Assembly: GCA_022562275.1 (NCBI GenBank)
Contig: JADFPP010000010.1
Location: 1 to 61,241 of the forward strand
Length of the DNA stretch: 61,241 nt
Source of the DNA: Bacteroidota bacterium
Lineage (GTDB): Bacteria; Bacteroidota; Ignavibacteria; Ignavibacteriales; Ignavibacteriaceae
Reading direction: 5' to 3'
Shown: one piece after another, positions 46,702 to 56,386 of the stretch
Position numbering within the stretch: position 1 is the stretch's first letter
Layout of the letters: every line of letters starts with the position of its first letter
Notes under the pieces: model-generated
Told to the model about the DNA's origin: nothing
The model's input: only the letters and a program-made list of their open reading frames with translations
Database searches by the model: none
Position numbers and translations under genes: made by a program

Positions 46702-47892
46702 CTATGTTCGCACTTTTATATTGCCATCACTGAATATCAGTTGAGCACTTTTTTTACTTTCAAATTCTGATGCGCTAATAACATACTTAGAGTTCTGTTT
46801 AACCAAAACAAATCCCCTTTCCAGTGTTTTTTTAATATTATATGTTTCAAGCACTTTCGAAAAAACTGATATTTTACTTTTGTAAGTCAGAATTTTAATT
46901 TCCGCATCGTTCAATATTCTGGAAATTAAAAAATCGATCTGTTGCTGCTGTCTTCTGACTAAATCCTTCGGATATCCAAAAGCATAGGAATTAACAATCG
47001 AATGTACCTTCCCACTTAAATCATTAATCATATTCTTCATCAGTCGAGTAGTATTATAGGCAAATTCAGAAATAAAGGCAAAAATTTCATTCATATTCGG
47101 TGTCGCCAATTCCATCGCAATCGATGGTGTAGGAGCACGCAGATCAGCCACAAAATCTGAAATTGTAAAATCAATTTCATGTCCAACTCCAGTAATTACT
47201 GGAATTATCGAATCATAAATTGCATGGGCTACTATCTCTTCGTTAAATGCCCATAAATCCTCAATTGAACCTCCGCCTCTGCTAACAATTATCACATCAA
47301 TATCCTTTACCTTATTCAATTGTTTTAAACTCTGAACAATAGATTCTGCAGCTCCGCCGCCCTGCATTATTGCCGGTGCAATTATTAATTCCACCAACGG
47401 ATAACGTCTTTCGGCAACACTTATCATATCTTTAAATGCTGCACCGTCTATAGCAGTAACTAATCCTATTTTTTGGGGGAATGATGGAATTGGTTTTTTA
47501 TGCTCCTCATCGAACAACCTTAGTTCCTCAAGTTTCTGCTTCAGTTTCTCAAATGTCTCCTGCAGTTCACCCATACCCGCAGGTTTCATTGAGCGCACAT
47601 CAATTTGATAATTACCGCGCGGTGGATAGACTGTTATCCTTCCGTTAACGATAACTTTCATACCATCTTGAGGTTTAACTGAAACATAATTATTGAATCC
47701 CTTCCACATTGTACAATTGATAACAGCATCAGCATCTTTAAGATTGAAGTACCAGTGCCCGGATACATGTGCCTTAAAATTTGATACCTCTCCTATTACA
47801 GATATTCGCGAAAAATTCTTTTCTATGGAGAGTTTAATTTGATTTGTTAAATCAGAGACTGATAATATTTGAGATTCGAATTCATCCAGCAT
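46702..47892 (-). CDS. xseA: Exodeoxyribonuclease VII large subunit
   Basis: A 396-residue nuclease subunit. The N-terminal OB fold (SVIGEVSNFKAHVSGHWYF to MKVIVNGRITVYPPRGNYQ) binds single-stranded DNA. The catalytic core shows IGLVTAIDGAAFKDM, VIIVSRGGGSIEDLWAFNEE and VITGVGHEIDFTISDFVADLRAPTPS in pieces, all standard; the C-terminal half is helical. Slightly shorter than the E. coli protein (456). It heads xseA-xseB-dxs; the TonB receptor gene ends 35 bases upstream. Confidence 0.96.
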   Translation of the reverse strand: MLDEFESQILSVSDLTNQIKLSIEKNFSRISVIGEVSNFKAHVSGHWYFNLKDADAVINCTMWKGFNNYVSVKPQDGMKVIVNGRITVYPPRGNYQIDVRSMKPAGMGELQETFEKLKQKLEELRLFDEEHKKPIPSFPQKIGLVTAIDGAAFKDMISVAERRYPLVELIIAPAIMQGGGAAESIVQSLKQLNKVKDIDVIIVSRGGGSIEDLWAFNEEIVAHAIYDSIIPVITGVGHEIDFTISDFVADLRAPTPSIAMELATPNMNEIFAFISEFAYNTTRLMKNMINDLSGKVHSIVNSYAFGYPKDLVRRQQQQIDFLISRILNDAEIKILTYKSKISVFSKVLETYNIKKTLERGFVLVKQNSKYVISASEFESKKSAQLIFSDGNIKVRT

Positions 47893-47927
47893 AATGAAAT
47901 ATAAGTTAATTATAATTACAAAGAAAA

Positions 47928-50459
47928 TTAAAACTTAACGCTAAATCCGAGTGTTGGAAGTATTGGAAACATTGTAGTTGGCTCCCTTGCTAATACTAAG
48001 TTTTGTGTTACAAAATAATCGTAATTGAGAATATTTGAGCGGTTATAAACATTTATTACGTCGAGATAAAAAACCCAATCGAGCCCCCAATAATCTGCAA
48101 AGGCATTTAATCTTATATCGAGCCGGTGATATTCAGGTCTACGCCCGTTAAGTTTCATGTTTCCGAAATCAATATCATAAATCACCTCCTCTTCTCCGTT
48201 TGCATTTGCGGTTCCCCTTCTGGTTGCTATTACTGGAGTTTCGGGTATTCCATCTAAATTTCTGTCTTCAAGAACAATCCTTGGTTTTATTCCAATTGGT
48301 TCGCTTATAGGAAAGCCGGAACCATACTGCCATCTAACGCCAATCTCTAACCAGTTGTTAACCCTGTAATCCAAGACAACGTTTACAGTATTCCGCTGAT
48401 CGAATCTGAAAGGAAACTTTACACCATTTTCGTAACGATTGGCAAAAGCAAATGCGTAGGAAATCCAGCCGGATAATCGGCTGTTATTAAGAACATTTCT
48501 CTTCGCCAATAAAATTTCAAACCCGTATGCTTCACCGTTCGAACCATTAATTGGAATTTGAGTCGAAGAATCTCCCTGCACAGTGGCAGGTAAACTCCAG
48601 CCGGAAGGATACTTCGGATTTTTACCAGGAATTTCCTCGGTTACAAATAAATTTCCGCCAACAACATTTGGAATATATAAATCCGTAAAATCTTTATAAT
48701 AACCTTCAAGCCGAATATTCCATTCACTCGAAAGCCATCGTTCGATACCTGCCACATAATGAACGGCTTTTTCAGCATTTAGCTTTGTTGTGAATTCATC
48801 TGCAAGATCATAAAGAATGCCTTGATCACGCAGTTTTTCATATCCCGGTGATTGATAATAAATTCCCCAGTTAGCTCTTAAAGTTGTTATGTCATCAATA
48901 GCATATGAAAATGATAATCTCGGTGCAATGTATGCTTTGTCTAAAATATCATAATAATCAAATCTTAAACTTGGTTGAAAAAAAAAGTCCTCAGTTATTT
49001 TATAATTATCCTGAAGATAAGCACGGTATCGGTTGTAAAATTTAACATCTTTCAAATCGGTTAAAACGGAACGGAAGTGTGGATTGGCAGCAAAGATCGC
49101 ATCTAATTGGGGGTCGAGATCAAAATTGAAATTGATGACAGTTTCCATAAAATCTGCACCAACTCCTGCATCAATTATATGATCACCAACGAGATACGAT
49201 ATTTTATCATCAACCGAATATTTTGAATAGGAAAAAATTCCATCAAAACTTAAGCCCAAAAGATATGGGGCAAGTGTATCCGGTATTGAATCGTCAAAAC
49301 TACTTCTGTTTAAAGAGGGATCAAGAATTTGAGAATCAAAATCCGTTGTGCCGCTATTTTTATAATAAGAAACAACAAATTTATTCAGAAAATTTTTATT
49401 AGGAGAGTAATACCATGAGATACCTACCAGATCATTTCGTGTAACGTTAAATACACCGATACTGTCGGGAGTGTTTCTTTGCTCACCACTTACAACATCA
49501 ACACCGTCACGCGAAATAATTCCACTAAGCAAAATCTTGTGCCCCGCATACGGTCCGATCACTAATTTTCCCTGGAAATCATGGAAGTTTGGAAGGGTTG
49601 TATTATCATCTACCAAACCGGCACTTTTAACAAACGGTTCAATAATCAAATCGTAATAAGTTCTTCGTGAATTAAACAACCAGCTTCCCCGAAGACCAAA
49701 GGGATTCCTTCCCTCCAAAACAAGATTTGCTGCTACTATCGATGCATTTAAACTACCGCTAACATCTCTGGAAGCATTACCTTCACGGTTTGTTACATCT
49801 AAAACGGCAGATAATCTATCTCCGTATTTTGCCGGAAAACCACCGGTTATTAAATTCACATCTGAAACTACATCAGGATTGAACATACTTACAACGCCGT
49901 ACAATCGGTATGGATTAAACACCTCAATGTCATCAATAATAATAAGATTCTGATCCGGCCCGCTGCCACGAATAATTAGCTGTGATGAAAAATCGTTTGG
50001 CGCAAGTACACCTGGTAAAGATTGTAGTGTACGCAACACATCTTCCACTGCACCAGCCATAATTTTTGCGCTCCTGGGCTGCAAATCTATCAGGCTTGTT
50101 CTTGTATCCCTCTTGTCCTGCATCCTCATACCTGTTACTTTAACTTCTTCAACTTCTATAACTTTCCTTTTAAGTTCAACATTAAGTTCAAAAGTTCTGC
50201 CTGCTGTAATTATAATATCAAATGTTCTTGTTTCCCAACCGATGGCAGAGAATTTTACTTTGTAATCCGAAGCTTGAATACCTCGAATATAATAGTAGCC
50301 GGTTGTATCGGCTGCAGCACCATAACCAGCATCCAGCAGAATTACATTTACTAAAGGAATTGGAAATTCACCATCAGATACCTTTCCTTCTAGATTGCCT
50401 GTTTGTGCAAAAGAAAGATCAGTAATTATCAGAATCAATATAAATGTTGTTAGTTTCAT
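47928..50459 (-). CDS. TonB-dependent receptor with carboxypeptidase-regulatory-like domain
   Basis: An 843-residue outer-membrane receptor. A signal peptide (LTTFILILIITDLSFAQ) is followed by a CarboxypepD_reg-like domain (about 20-105, GNLEGKVSDGEFPIPLVNV). The plug domain contains LQSLPGVLAPNDFSSQLIIR and NLIIIDDIEVFNPYRLYG. The rest is a large beta-barrel ending TLGFSVKF with a terminal Phe. It takes up or exports an unknown ligand using energy from TonB-ExbBD, which are not encoded here. No SusD partner is adjacent, so a SusCD polysaccharide role is not supported. It is 74 bases downstream of a small outer-membrane-like protein gene in the same direction. Confidence 0.9.
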   Translation of the reverse strand: MKLTTFILILIITDLSFAQTGNLEGKVSDGEFPIPLVNVILLDAGYGAAADTTGYYYIRGIQASDYKVKFSAIGWETRTFDIIITAGRTFELNVELKRKVIEVEEVKVTGMRMQDKRDTRTSLIDLQPRSAKIMAGAVEDVLRTLQSLPGVLAPNDFSSQLIIRGSGPDQNLIIIDDIEVFNPYRLYGVVSMFNPDVVSDVNLITGGFPAKYGDRLSAVLDVTNREGNASRDVSGSLNASIVAANLVLEGRNPFGLRGSWLFNSRRTYYDLIIEPFVKSAGLVDDNTTLPNFHDFQGKLVIGPYAGHKILLSGIISRDGVDVVSGEQRNTPDSIGVFNVTRNDLVGISWYYSPNKNFLNKFVVSYYKNSGTTDFDSQILDPSLNRSSFDDSIPDTLAPYLLGLSFDGIFSYSKYSVDDKISYLVGDHIIDAGVGADFMETVINFNFDLDPQLDAIFAANPHFRSVLTDLKDVKFYNRYRAYLQDNYKITEDFFFQPSLRFDYYDILDKAYIAPRLSFSYAIDDITTLRANWGIYYQSPGYEKLRDQGILYDLADEFTTKLNAEKAVHYVAGIERWLSSEWNIRLEGYYKDFTDLYIPNVVGGNLFVTEEIPGKNPKYPSGWSLPATVQGDSSTQIPINGSNGEAYGFEILLAKRNVLNNSRLSGWISYAFAFANRYENGVKFPFRFDQRNTVNVVLDYRVNNWLEIGVRWQYGSGFPISEPIGIKPRIVLEDRNLDGIPETPVIATRRGTANANGEEEVIYDIDFGNMKLNGRRPEYHRLDIRLNAFADYWGLDWVFYLDVINVYNRSNILNYDYFVTQNLVLAREPTTMFPILPTLGFSVKF

Positions 50460-50533
50460 TAATTATAGTTATAAAATCTTACGATGAAATTCTATATAAA
50501 AATTTTCCCTTTACTTATATGAATGCTAAATAA

Positions 50534-51358
50534 TTAATTGAGATAAAACGAAAAGAAGCTTGAATACAATCCTGCTGAAAGCTCATAAAAATTACCCGAA
50601 GCATCACCCGGTTTTATATTATACCTAAACCTAGTATAAAAAGTAAAAGTATCTACTATAGTAAATAATCCTGCTGTAGCTTCTATACCAACACCTGTAT
50701 TACCGAAAAAATTGGTGTATATGGACACACCCGGTGATAAATATTCGAATGGAGGAAGATCAAATAAATGTTTGTACCCTGCCCGTAAAATATTTTTTTC
50801 ATCTGCATCAAAAATGAAAGAATATTCCAGTGAAATATAATCCGAAGGATAGTGTAAACTTTTTGATCTGATTGAAAGTATTGGTATTTCTTTCGTTAAA
50901 CTGAAAAAACTCTTCCCCTCCTGTATAACCCATGTCGGATGAGGTAAAAGAAATATTGCTGCGCCAAACATACATAACTGCACAATGCCCGATCCACCCA
51001 CAATCTCCGGTTCATACGGCAGATCAAAATCAAATACCTCACTAGTAATTTTATTGCCTGATTTATCCTCTGTTATAATAACAAAGTATACAATTTTATC
51101 GGCAAAATTTATTCCTGTAAGCTCTATATCTGTAATATGCCTTTCACTAAAATTCTCAGATACCACGTATTCATACCTGTCATCAAGAATAACTTTACTT
51201 TTAGATATATCGCTTGTGAAGAAAGAAAGAATAAATTTATGCGGCGGCTCCGGTTTAACATAAGCATCAATAAGGTATACTTCAATTGAATCAACCTCAG
51301 TTTGTGCGATAATTGAGTTTACTGTTAAACCAATAATCAGAATAAATATAAATTTCAT
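50534..51358 (-). CDS. Secreted/outer-membrane-like protein, function unknown
   Basis: A 274-residue protein beginning MKFIFILIIGLTVNSIIAQ, a signal peptide. The frame extends three codons upstream to a TTG (51367), but the ATG at 51358 gives a better signal peptide. The first half has a beta-sandwich look (HKFILSFFTSDISKSKVILD). The second half has amphipathic strands ending ELSAGLYSSFFSFYLN, suggesting a small outer-membrane barrel or anchor. No named family recognised. Its position just upstream of the TonB receptor suggests a shared surface role. Confidence 0.6.
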   Translation of the reverse strand: MKFIFILIIGLTVNSIIAQTEVDSIEVYLIDAYVKPEPPHKFILSFFTSDISKSKVILDDRYEYVVSENFSERHITDIELTGINFADKIVYFVIITEDKSGNKITSEVFDFDLPYEPEIVGGSGIVQLCMFGAAIFLLPHPTWVIQEGKSFFSLTKEIPILSIRSKSLHYPSDYISLEYSFIFDADEKNILRAGYKHLFDLPPFEYLSPGVSIYTNFFGNTGVGIEATAGLFTIVDTFTFYTRFRYNIKPGDASGNFYELSAGLYSSFFSFYLN

Positions 51359-51559
51359 GTTTGCCAAGTTAATTATTCTATATCATTAGTAATAATTTTA
51401 TACTGTTAGATGATGTATCACAGAGTAATTCATTTTTTTGTCTTTACATACTTTAATTACTAATTTTCATTGAAACACATTTAATTTGTTATGAAGCAAA
51501 AACCTATTAAAGAAAACTAAATTCATCTGAAAAAAAATTAAAGAAACAATGCGAACACA

Positions 51560-52357
51560 ATGAAATACGAAGGAGTTCTGACAAAAATGAAAACGAAAAT
51601 CGGCTCCCCAATTCAGTACTACCTTTCATTTGAGAATGACGAGATAAATGTAAATTCTCTACTAAACAATACAGTTCAGATAACGTTTCTAAGACACCAA
51701 TGTCTTAATTGTGGTGAATGTAAAAAAATTTATCGTCAAGGATCTTGTTACGATTGTTTTTTTAAAATGCCTCAGATGGGAGAATGGGTAATACGTCCTG
51801 AACTATCCACTGCTCACCTGGGTATTGAAGACCGTGATCTGGAATATGAAAAAGAGGTACAATTAAAACCACACATTGTGTATCTGGCTTTGTCAAGTAA
51901 TGTTAAGGTTGGGGTAACGAGAAAAACACAGGTCCCCACACGCTGGATTGATCAGGGGGCAAGTTCAGCTTTAGAAATATTGGAAGCTCCTAACAGGTAC
52001 CTTGCCGGAATTACAGAAGTTGCATTAAAAAAACATATTTCCGACAAGACGAATTGGCGGAAGATGCTCAAAAATGAAATCGCTGATATTGACCTGATTG
52101 CTTTACGTGATGAACTGGCTGGATACATTCCCGAAGAAGTAATTCCCTATTTTAAAGAAAGTGATACTAAAGTTGTTGAACTGGAGTATCCTGTGCTTCA
52201 ATATCCGGAGAAAGTAAAGAGTTTAAATTTAAGTAAGACACCCAGTTTTGAGGGCATCCTGAAGGGTATTAAAGGGCAGTACTTAATTTTTGAAGATAGC
52301 ACTGTCTTTAATGTACGAAGTAATGAAGGAAATGTAGTTTCTTTCTCTACAGCCTAA
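51560..52357 (+). CDS. DUF2797 protein with Cys4 zinc site
   Basis: A 265-residue protein of the DUF2797 type. Four cysteines, CLNCGEC and CYDC (about 53-74), form a probable zinc site. Then comes IVYLALSSNVKVGVTRKTQ with PTRWIDQGAS, a pattern resembling GIY-YIG-like folds. It has no signal peptide. It is monocistronic, ahead of repeat A copy 2. Whether it cuts nucleic acid is unproven. Confidence 0.8.
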   Translation: MKYEGVLTKMKTKIGSPIQYYLSFENDEINVNSLLNNTVQITFLRHQCLNCGECKKIYRQGSCYDCFFKMPQMGEWVIRPELSTAHLGIEDRDLEYEKEVQLKPHIVYLALSSNVKVGVTRKTQVPTRWIDQGASSALEILEAPNRYLAGITEVALKKHISDKTNWRKMLKNEIADIDLIALRDELAGYIPEEVIPYFKESDTKVVELEYPVLQYPEKVKSLNLSKTPSFEGILKGIKGQYLIFEDSTVFNVRSNEGNVVSFSTA

Positions 52358-52450
52358 AAATAATTAAACCGAAATTATAAAAGGTATTTTTAAAACAATT
52401 TTATGTTCTAATAAAGATTTATCATTTGAGACCAAATTAGGCGTTTTACT

Positions 52451-52606
52451 AAATCAAAGAACTCAACCCCCTATCCCCATTCTCTTTGAAAGAGAAGAGG
52501 GAATTAAAGGGGGATGAGTTATTGTAATAGATATAGCGATGATAAGTATTTGTAATCTATATTATTTTTGTTCCAGTTAATTTATTAATAATTTATTTTA
52601 GACAGA
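52451..52606 (+). repeat. Dispersed repeat A, copy 2
   Basis: Same layout and orientation as 2582-2740: AAATCAAAGAACTCAACCCC start, 61-base palindromic core (52460-52520) with an inner TTCTCTTTGAAAGAGAA hairpin, and the same ATTTATTTTAGACAGA end. It ends 25 bases before the TfoX-domain gene, so it may supply part of that gene's leader or promoter. The rest of the 52358-52631 gap shows nothing else. Confidence 0.75.
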
Positions 52607-52631
52607 TATGATAAAAGGAGAATATTAGCAA

Positions 52632-52985
52632 ATGGCATACAATGAATATTTAGCCGGTCGTATCAGAAAAGTTATTATTAATGAAAAAATTTCCTTTGAG
52701 GAAAAAAAGATGATGGGAGGTTTAACGTTTGTGGTCGATGATAAAATATGCGTTGGTGTCTCTAAGGATGATCTGATGGCACGTATCGATCCTGATAAAT
52801 ACAGTAAAGCATTGGAAAAAAAGAGTTGTCGGGAAATGGATTTTACCGGCAGACCGATGAAAGGATTTGTTTTTATAGAACCTGATGGAACTGATCTTAA
52901 TAAAGATCTTGAATACTGGATTAAGCTGGCAATGGAATATAACCCTAAAGCAAAATCTAGTAAGAAAAAGAAGAAAAAATCATAA
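52632..52985 (+). CDS. TfoX N-terminal-domain protein
   Basis: A 117-residue protein: EKKMMGGLTFVVDDKICVGV, DDLMARIDPDKY and FTGRPMKGFVFI match the TfoX/Sxy N-terminal domain. The C-terminal DNA-competence half of TfoX is absent, as in the many stand-alone proteins of this family, and a lysine-rich tail (KSSKKKKKKS) ends it. AAAGGAG lies 12 bases before the ATG. Role unknown; competence regulation should not be assumed. Confidence 0.85.
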   Translation: MAYNEYLAGRIRKVIINEKISFEEKKMMGGLTFVVDDKICVGVSKDDLMARIDPDKYSKALEKKSCREMDFTGRPMKGFVFIEPDGTDLNKDLEYWIKLAMEYNPKAKSSKKKKKKS

Positions 52986-53020
52986 TTGATCTTACTAAGC
53001 ACGGAAAGTCACTAATTATA

Positions 53021-54913
53021 ATGATAAAAAAACACATACAACTTTTACTTATCGTATTAACAGTTACGTTAATTTCATATTCGTGCAGTTCTCATAAACT
53101 TATAAAAACAGAACAAGATGGCATCCCTAACCACCCACGAATTATACTATTGGAAGGAGACGAGAAAGAATTACTAAAAAGAATTGCTGAGAGTGATGAT
53201 TTAAGTAAAATAAATATGTTAGTAATTTCAATCGCAGATGGTTATGTAAACTCAGAATCAATTAAGAGAAAATTAATCGGTAAACGTTTACTCCAGGTTT
53301 CCCGTGCATATTTAAAAAGGATTTTGTTTCTCTCTTATAGTTACAGAGTAACAAATGATGAAGAATATCTCATACAGGCAGAAAAGGAGATGCTTGCTGC
53401 ATCTTCCTTTTCAGATTGGAACCCCTCACACTTTTTAGACGTAGCTGAAATGACCACGGCACTTGCAATCGGATATGACTGGTTATATAATGACCTTGAT
53501 AAAAATTCAAGACAAATCATTAAAGATGCTATTGTTAACAAGGGTTTATTGCCATCTATGGAAAATGATCAGTGGTGGTTAAAGGCTACCAATAATTGGA
53601 ATCAAATATGTAACGCAGGTATGGTTTTAGGGGCATTAGCAGTTTATGAAGATGAACCGGAATTGGCAACAGAAATCATTAAAAGAGCGGAGACATCTAT
53701 ACAGTTGCCATTGAATGAGTATGAGCCGGATGGTGTATACCCTGAGGGACCTGGATATTGGGGATATGGAACAACGTTCAATGTGATGTTGTTTGATGCG
53801 ATTGCAAATATTTCCAGATTTGCACAAGGATTTAAAGCAAGTGAAGGATTCTTAAAAAGTGGAGGATATATTTTGCATGTTTGTGGACCCAAAGGATATT
53901 TCAACTATTCTGACGGCAGTACTAATTGTGGATTTTTGCCCGTAATCACCTGGTTTTCTGCAAAATTGGATAATAACAATTTACTTTGGAATCAACGAAA
54001 ACATTTTGATAAATTGATTAATAGACAATCATCCATGAACTATCAGGGAATTGATTTTAGTTTTTTACCATTTCTACTTATTTGGGGTAGTAAGCTCAGC
54101 AGTTTTTATACTGATGAACCATTACTAAACTCCTGGATTGGAGAAGGAGTAAATCCTATTGGTATACACCGAACTTCCTGGAAAGAAGATGCAATATTTA
54201 TTGCAATTAAGGGTGGCTCTCCGTCTTTAAGTCATGGACACATGGATATTGGCTCATTCGTAATGGATGCTGATGGAGTCCGCTGGGCAATGGATTTAGG
54301 GGCACATAATTATTATGCTCTTGAATCTAAGGGAATAAATATCTGGGGTGTAAAACAAAATTCCCAACGCTGGAATGTTTTCCGGTACACTAACTTATCT
54401 CACAATACATTAACAGTAAACAACCAATTACAGCAAGTTGATGGAGATGCGAAAATTATAAAAAGCTCAACCGATGAAAACTTTCGTTATACCGTGGTTG
54501 ATATTTCGACGGCTTACAAAGGTCAGTTAAAATCAGTTATTAGGGGAATTTCCATTATAGATAACAAATATGTGATGATCAGAGATGAACTTGTAAATAT
54601 AGATACTACCGGTAAGTTACGATGGAGTATGGTTACTCATGAAAATATTAAGATTATTGATAATAATTCTGCTGTAATAAGGAAAGGAAATAAGTCTCTA
54701 AAGTTTCATGTTGTGAGTCCAAAAAATGTAGAAATAAGAACGTATTCTACTGATCCACCAAACGATTTTGAGGATAAGAATCCTGGAACAAAAATGATTG
54801 GTTTTGAAATGGATCTGGAACCAAATCAGGAGGTTGAATTGATAGTTCTACTTGTGCCGGAAGGTACAGATATGCCAAATAAAATTAACTTGGATAAAAT
54901 TAACGATTGGTGA
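53021..54913 (+). CDS. Heparinase II/III family lipoprotein (polysaccharide lyase-like)
   Basis: A 630-residue protein with a lipoprotein signal (LLLIVLTVTLISYSCSS). An (alpha/alpha) toroid domain (about 60-370) contains ATNNWNQICNAGMVLGALA and YPEGPGYWGYGT. The beta-sandwich domain follows, with GGSPSLSHGHMDIGSFVMD, a conserved His-rich heparinase II/III signature, and LSHNTLTVN. Such enzymes split uronic-acid-containing glycans such as heparin-like chains or alginate; the substrate is not readable. It probably acts on the cell surface or in the periplasm. No SusCD or sulfatase neighbours, so it is an isolated lyase. Confidence 0.87.
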   Translation: MIKKHIQLLLIVLTVTLISYSCSSHKLIKTEQDGIPNHPRIILLEGDEKELLKRIAESDDLSKINMLVISIADGYVNSESIKRKLIGKRLLQVSRAYLKRILFLSYSYRVTNDEEYLIQAEKEMLAASSFSDWNPSHFLDVAEMTTALAIGYDWLYNDLDKNSRQIIKDAIVNKGLLPSMENDQWWLKATNNWNQICNAGMVLGALAVYEDEPELATEIIKRAETSIQLPLNEYEPDGVYPEGPGYWGYGTTFNVMLFDAIANISRFAQGFKASEGFLKSGGYILHVCGPKGYFNYSDGSTNCGFLPVITWFSAKLDNNNLLWNQRKHFDKLINRQSSMNYQGIDFSFLPFLLIWGSKLSSFYTDEPLLNSWIGEGVNPIGIHRTSWKEDAIFIAIKGGSPSLSHGHMDIGSFVMDADGVRWAMDLGAHNYYALESKGINIWGVKQNSQRWNVFRYTNLSHNTLTVNNQLQQVDGDAKIIKSSTDENFRYTVVDISTAYKGQLKSVIRGISIIDNKYVMIRDELVNIDTTGKLRWSMVTHENIKIIDNNSAVIRKGNKSLKFHVVSPKNVEIRTYSTDPPNDFEDKNPGTKMIGFEMDLEPNQEVELIVLLVPEGTDMPNKINLDKINDW

Positions 54914-55038
54914 AAAGGGAATTGTATTAGTTAAAATGCTCTATCCGTATAAAATATTAGCTATGGATTTTGATAGTAGCAAAAAATAATATTTGTAATT
55001 GAAGGCGTTTCTCTACACAAATGCGAATTGGCTTATTT

Positions 55039-55120
55039 GACTAACATCATATAATTGCTATTATTCGTTTTATGAGTTAAATTTCTGTTAAAACGTATTG
55101 CGTTTATTGAGATGTTATGC
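55039..55120 (+). repeat. attC-like inverted repeat upstream of the lone gene
   Basis: TAACATC (55042-55048) is the exact inverse of GATGTTA (55111-55117). The outer seven-mers GACTAAC and GTTATGC have the TAAC/GTTA cores of integron attC R boxes. The 82-base length suits attC. Inner pairing is imperfect. Listed because a second such site follows the gene in the same orientation. Confidence 0.35.
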
Positions 55121-55147
55121 ACAAGGTAAACAGAAAAAAGAGAAAGT

Positions 55148-56260
55148 ATGAATAAAAACGAATTTAAACTGAAACTTTCAAGTATTAACTCAGCAATAAG
55201 TGTAACTGGAAAAAAATATAGTTCCATTCAAGTATATGGAGACAGTATTGAATTTGTAAGAGAAAATAAAACTAAATCTGAGAGCATTTCAATTACTGAA
55301 TTATTTGAATTATTCACAAAAGAAAATTCCATTAATACAACTATTGCGAAATTGTATATTTCTGGCAGAGTACAATCTCCTGCTGTTGCAATTTTGAATG
55401 AATTGAAATCAAGAGCGACTAATAATACTTCAAAAAAAATAATTACTGATTTTCAAGAAAAACCAATTATCGAAAATAAAAAACAGAAACAATCTAATAA
55501 CAAAATTAAGGATGAAACTCGATTTTTTATAGCATTATCAGAACTTATAGGAAAAGATTATTTACTTTCTAAAAGTATCGGTAAACCAGTAAATTCATCA
55601 CATTTTTTCTTGTCAAATAATTTTGAGAGTTATAATTTTAATATGGAAGTAAATGAATGCTATTGGAAAATCCTAACAGACTTGAAATCAAACAAACAAT
55701 TTAGTTCTGATAGTTTATCTCATCATATTGATGGTATAATTTATAATCATCCTTTATTGAAAAGTAGAATTGTTGAATTTGATGAAGAACAGCATTTTAC
55801 ACCAGCAAGAATGGATACAATAAAATATCTCAAAGAAATTTTACCGAATAATTATTTTTCTAAATTCACGGAGATTTGTAGAGACAAAAACTATTTGAAT
55901 GATTATGTATTAAAAAAACATAGGATTAAAAATAAATTAGAAAATGTTCCAAAATCATTTATTGAATTTGTAAAGTGGTTAGAGCAATCAAATGAAAAAT
56001 CATCTGGTTACATTTGCAATAAAAATGGTTTTGAGTTTTTATGTGGTCGCATTGCTCAAAGAGCATATTACGATTGTTTGAGGGATACAGCACATTTATC
56101 TGATAGAAACAAAGGATTTGAAAGTCCATTTCGTTTTTCTAAAAAGTCATTTGAAGATATAGAAAAAGTTGATTTTTCATCAATATCAAATGAACGAATT
56201 AAAGAAATAATAATTGAAATATTGAATAATGACTACGGAGTAAAAATACCCAGTGCATAA
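55148..56260 (+). CDS. Unknown protein, possible nuclease, candidate gene-cassette cargo
   Basis: A 370-residue, lysine/asparagine-rich soluble protein; no signal peptide or membrane segment. I do not recognise the family. The first ~140 residues end in a charged linker (KKQKQSNNKIKDE). The centre has HHIDGIIYNHPLLKSRI followed by VEFDEEQHFTPAR (about 191-218): an Asp, then an E-x-D-x-x-Q group after ~15 residues, recalling PD-(D/E)XK-type nucleases. Later blocks are CGRIAQRAYYDCLRDTAH and FESPFRFSKKSFE. Base composition looks even more AT-rich than the neighbours. The stop codon lies inside the GCATAAC box of the following attC-like repeat, as is common for integron cassettes. Transfer is inferred. 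Confidence 0.55.
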   Translation: MNKNEFKLKLSSINSAISVTGKKYSSIQVYGDSIEFVRENKTKSESISITELFELFTKENSINTTIAKLYISGRVQSPAVAILNELKSRATNNTSKKIITDFQEKPIIENKKQKQSNNKIKDETRFFIALSELIGKDYLLSKSIGKPVNSSHFFLSNNFESYNFNMEVNECYWKILTDLKSNKQFSSDSLSHHIDGIIYNHPLLKSRIVEFDEEQHFTPARMDTIKYLKEILPNNYFSKFTEICRDKNYLNDYVLKKHRIKNKLENVPKSFIEFVKWLEQSNEKSSGYICNKNGFEFLCGRIAQRAYYDCLRDTAHLSDRNKGFESPFRFSKKSFEDIEKVDFSSISNERIKEIIIEILNNDYGVKIPSA

Positions 56261-56386
56261 CACGCAATATAAAAAATTGGGCAGATAGTGGTAAATATGA
56301 ATGAATTAGCAATAAATATACGGTGTGGTAAATTGAAAGATTGGTGTTCCAAAATGCCCAACTTTTCATATTGCCAACCGTTAACC
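56255..56386 (+). repeat. attC-like inverted repeat downstream of the lone gene
   Basis: A 132-base structure with three nested pairs: GCATAAC (56255) with GTTAACC (56380; first four and last bases match), GCAATAT (56264) with ATATTGC (56368), and TTGGGCA (56277) with TGCCCAA (56355). Pairs two and three are perfect; spacers of 6 bases on each side separate them, leaving a 71-base loop. R''-L''/L'-R' boxes with spacers and a variable loop are the attC design. GCATAAC is also the exact inverse of the GTTATGC box before the gene. No T-run follows, so it is not a simple terminator. Confidence 0.45.

Noticed and set aside
47928-51358. SusCD polysaccharide utilisation locus
   Set aside because: The TonB receptor has no SusD-like lipoprotein or glycan-degrading genes beside it.
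51359-51367. TTG 51367 as start of the outer-membrane-like protein
   Set aside because: ATG 51358 gives a cleaner signal peptide, although neither has a strong ribosome binding site.
52632-52985. Natural competence regulator TfoX
   Set aside because: Only the N-terminal domain is present; stand-alone proteins of this type are widespread without a shown competence role.
56255-56386. Simple Rho-independent terminator between convergent genes
   Set aside because: The arms are interrupted in register, the loop is 71 bases and no T-run follows; an attC-like or other structured element fits better.
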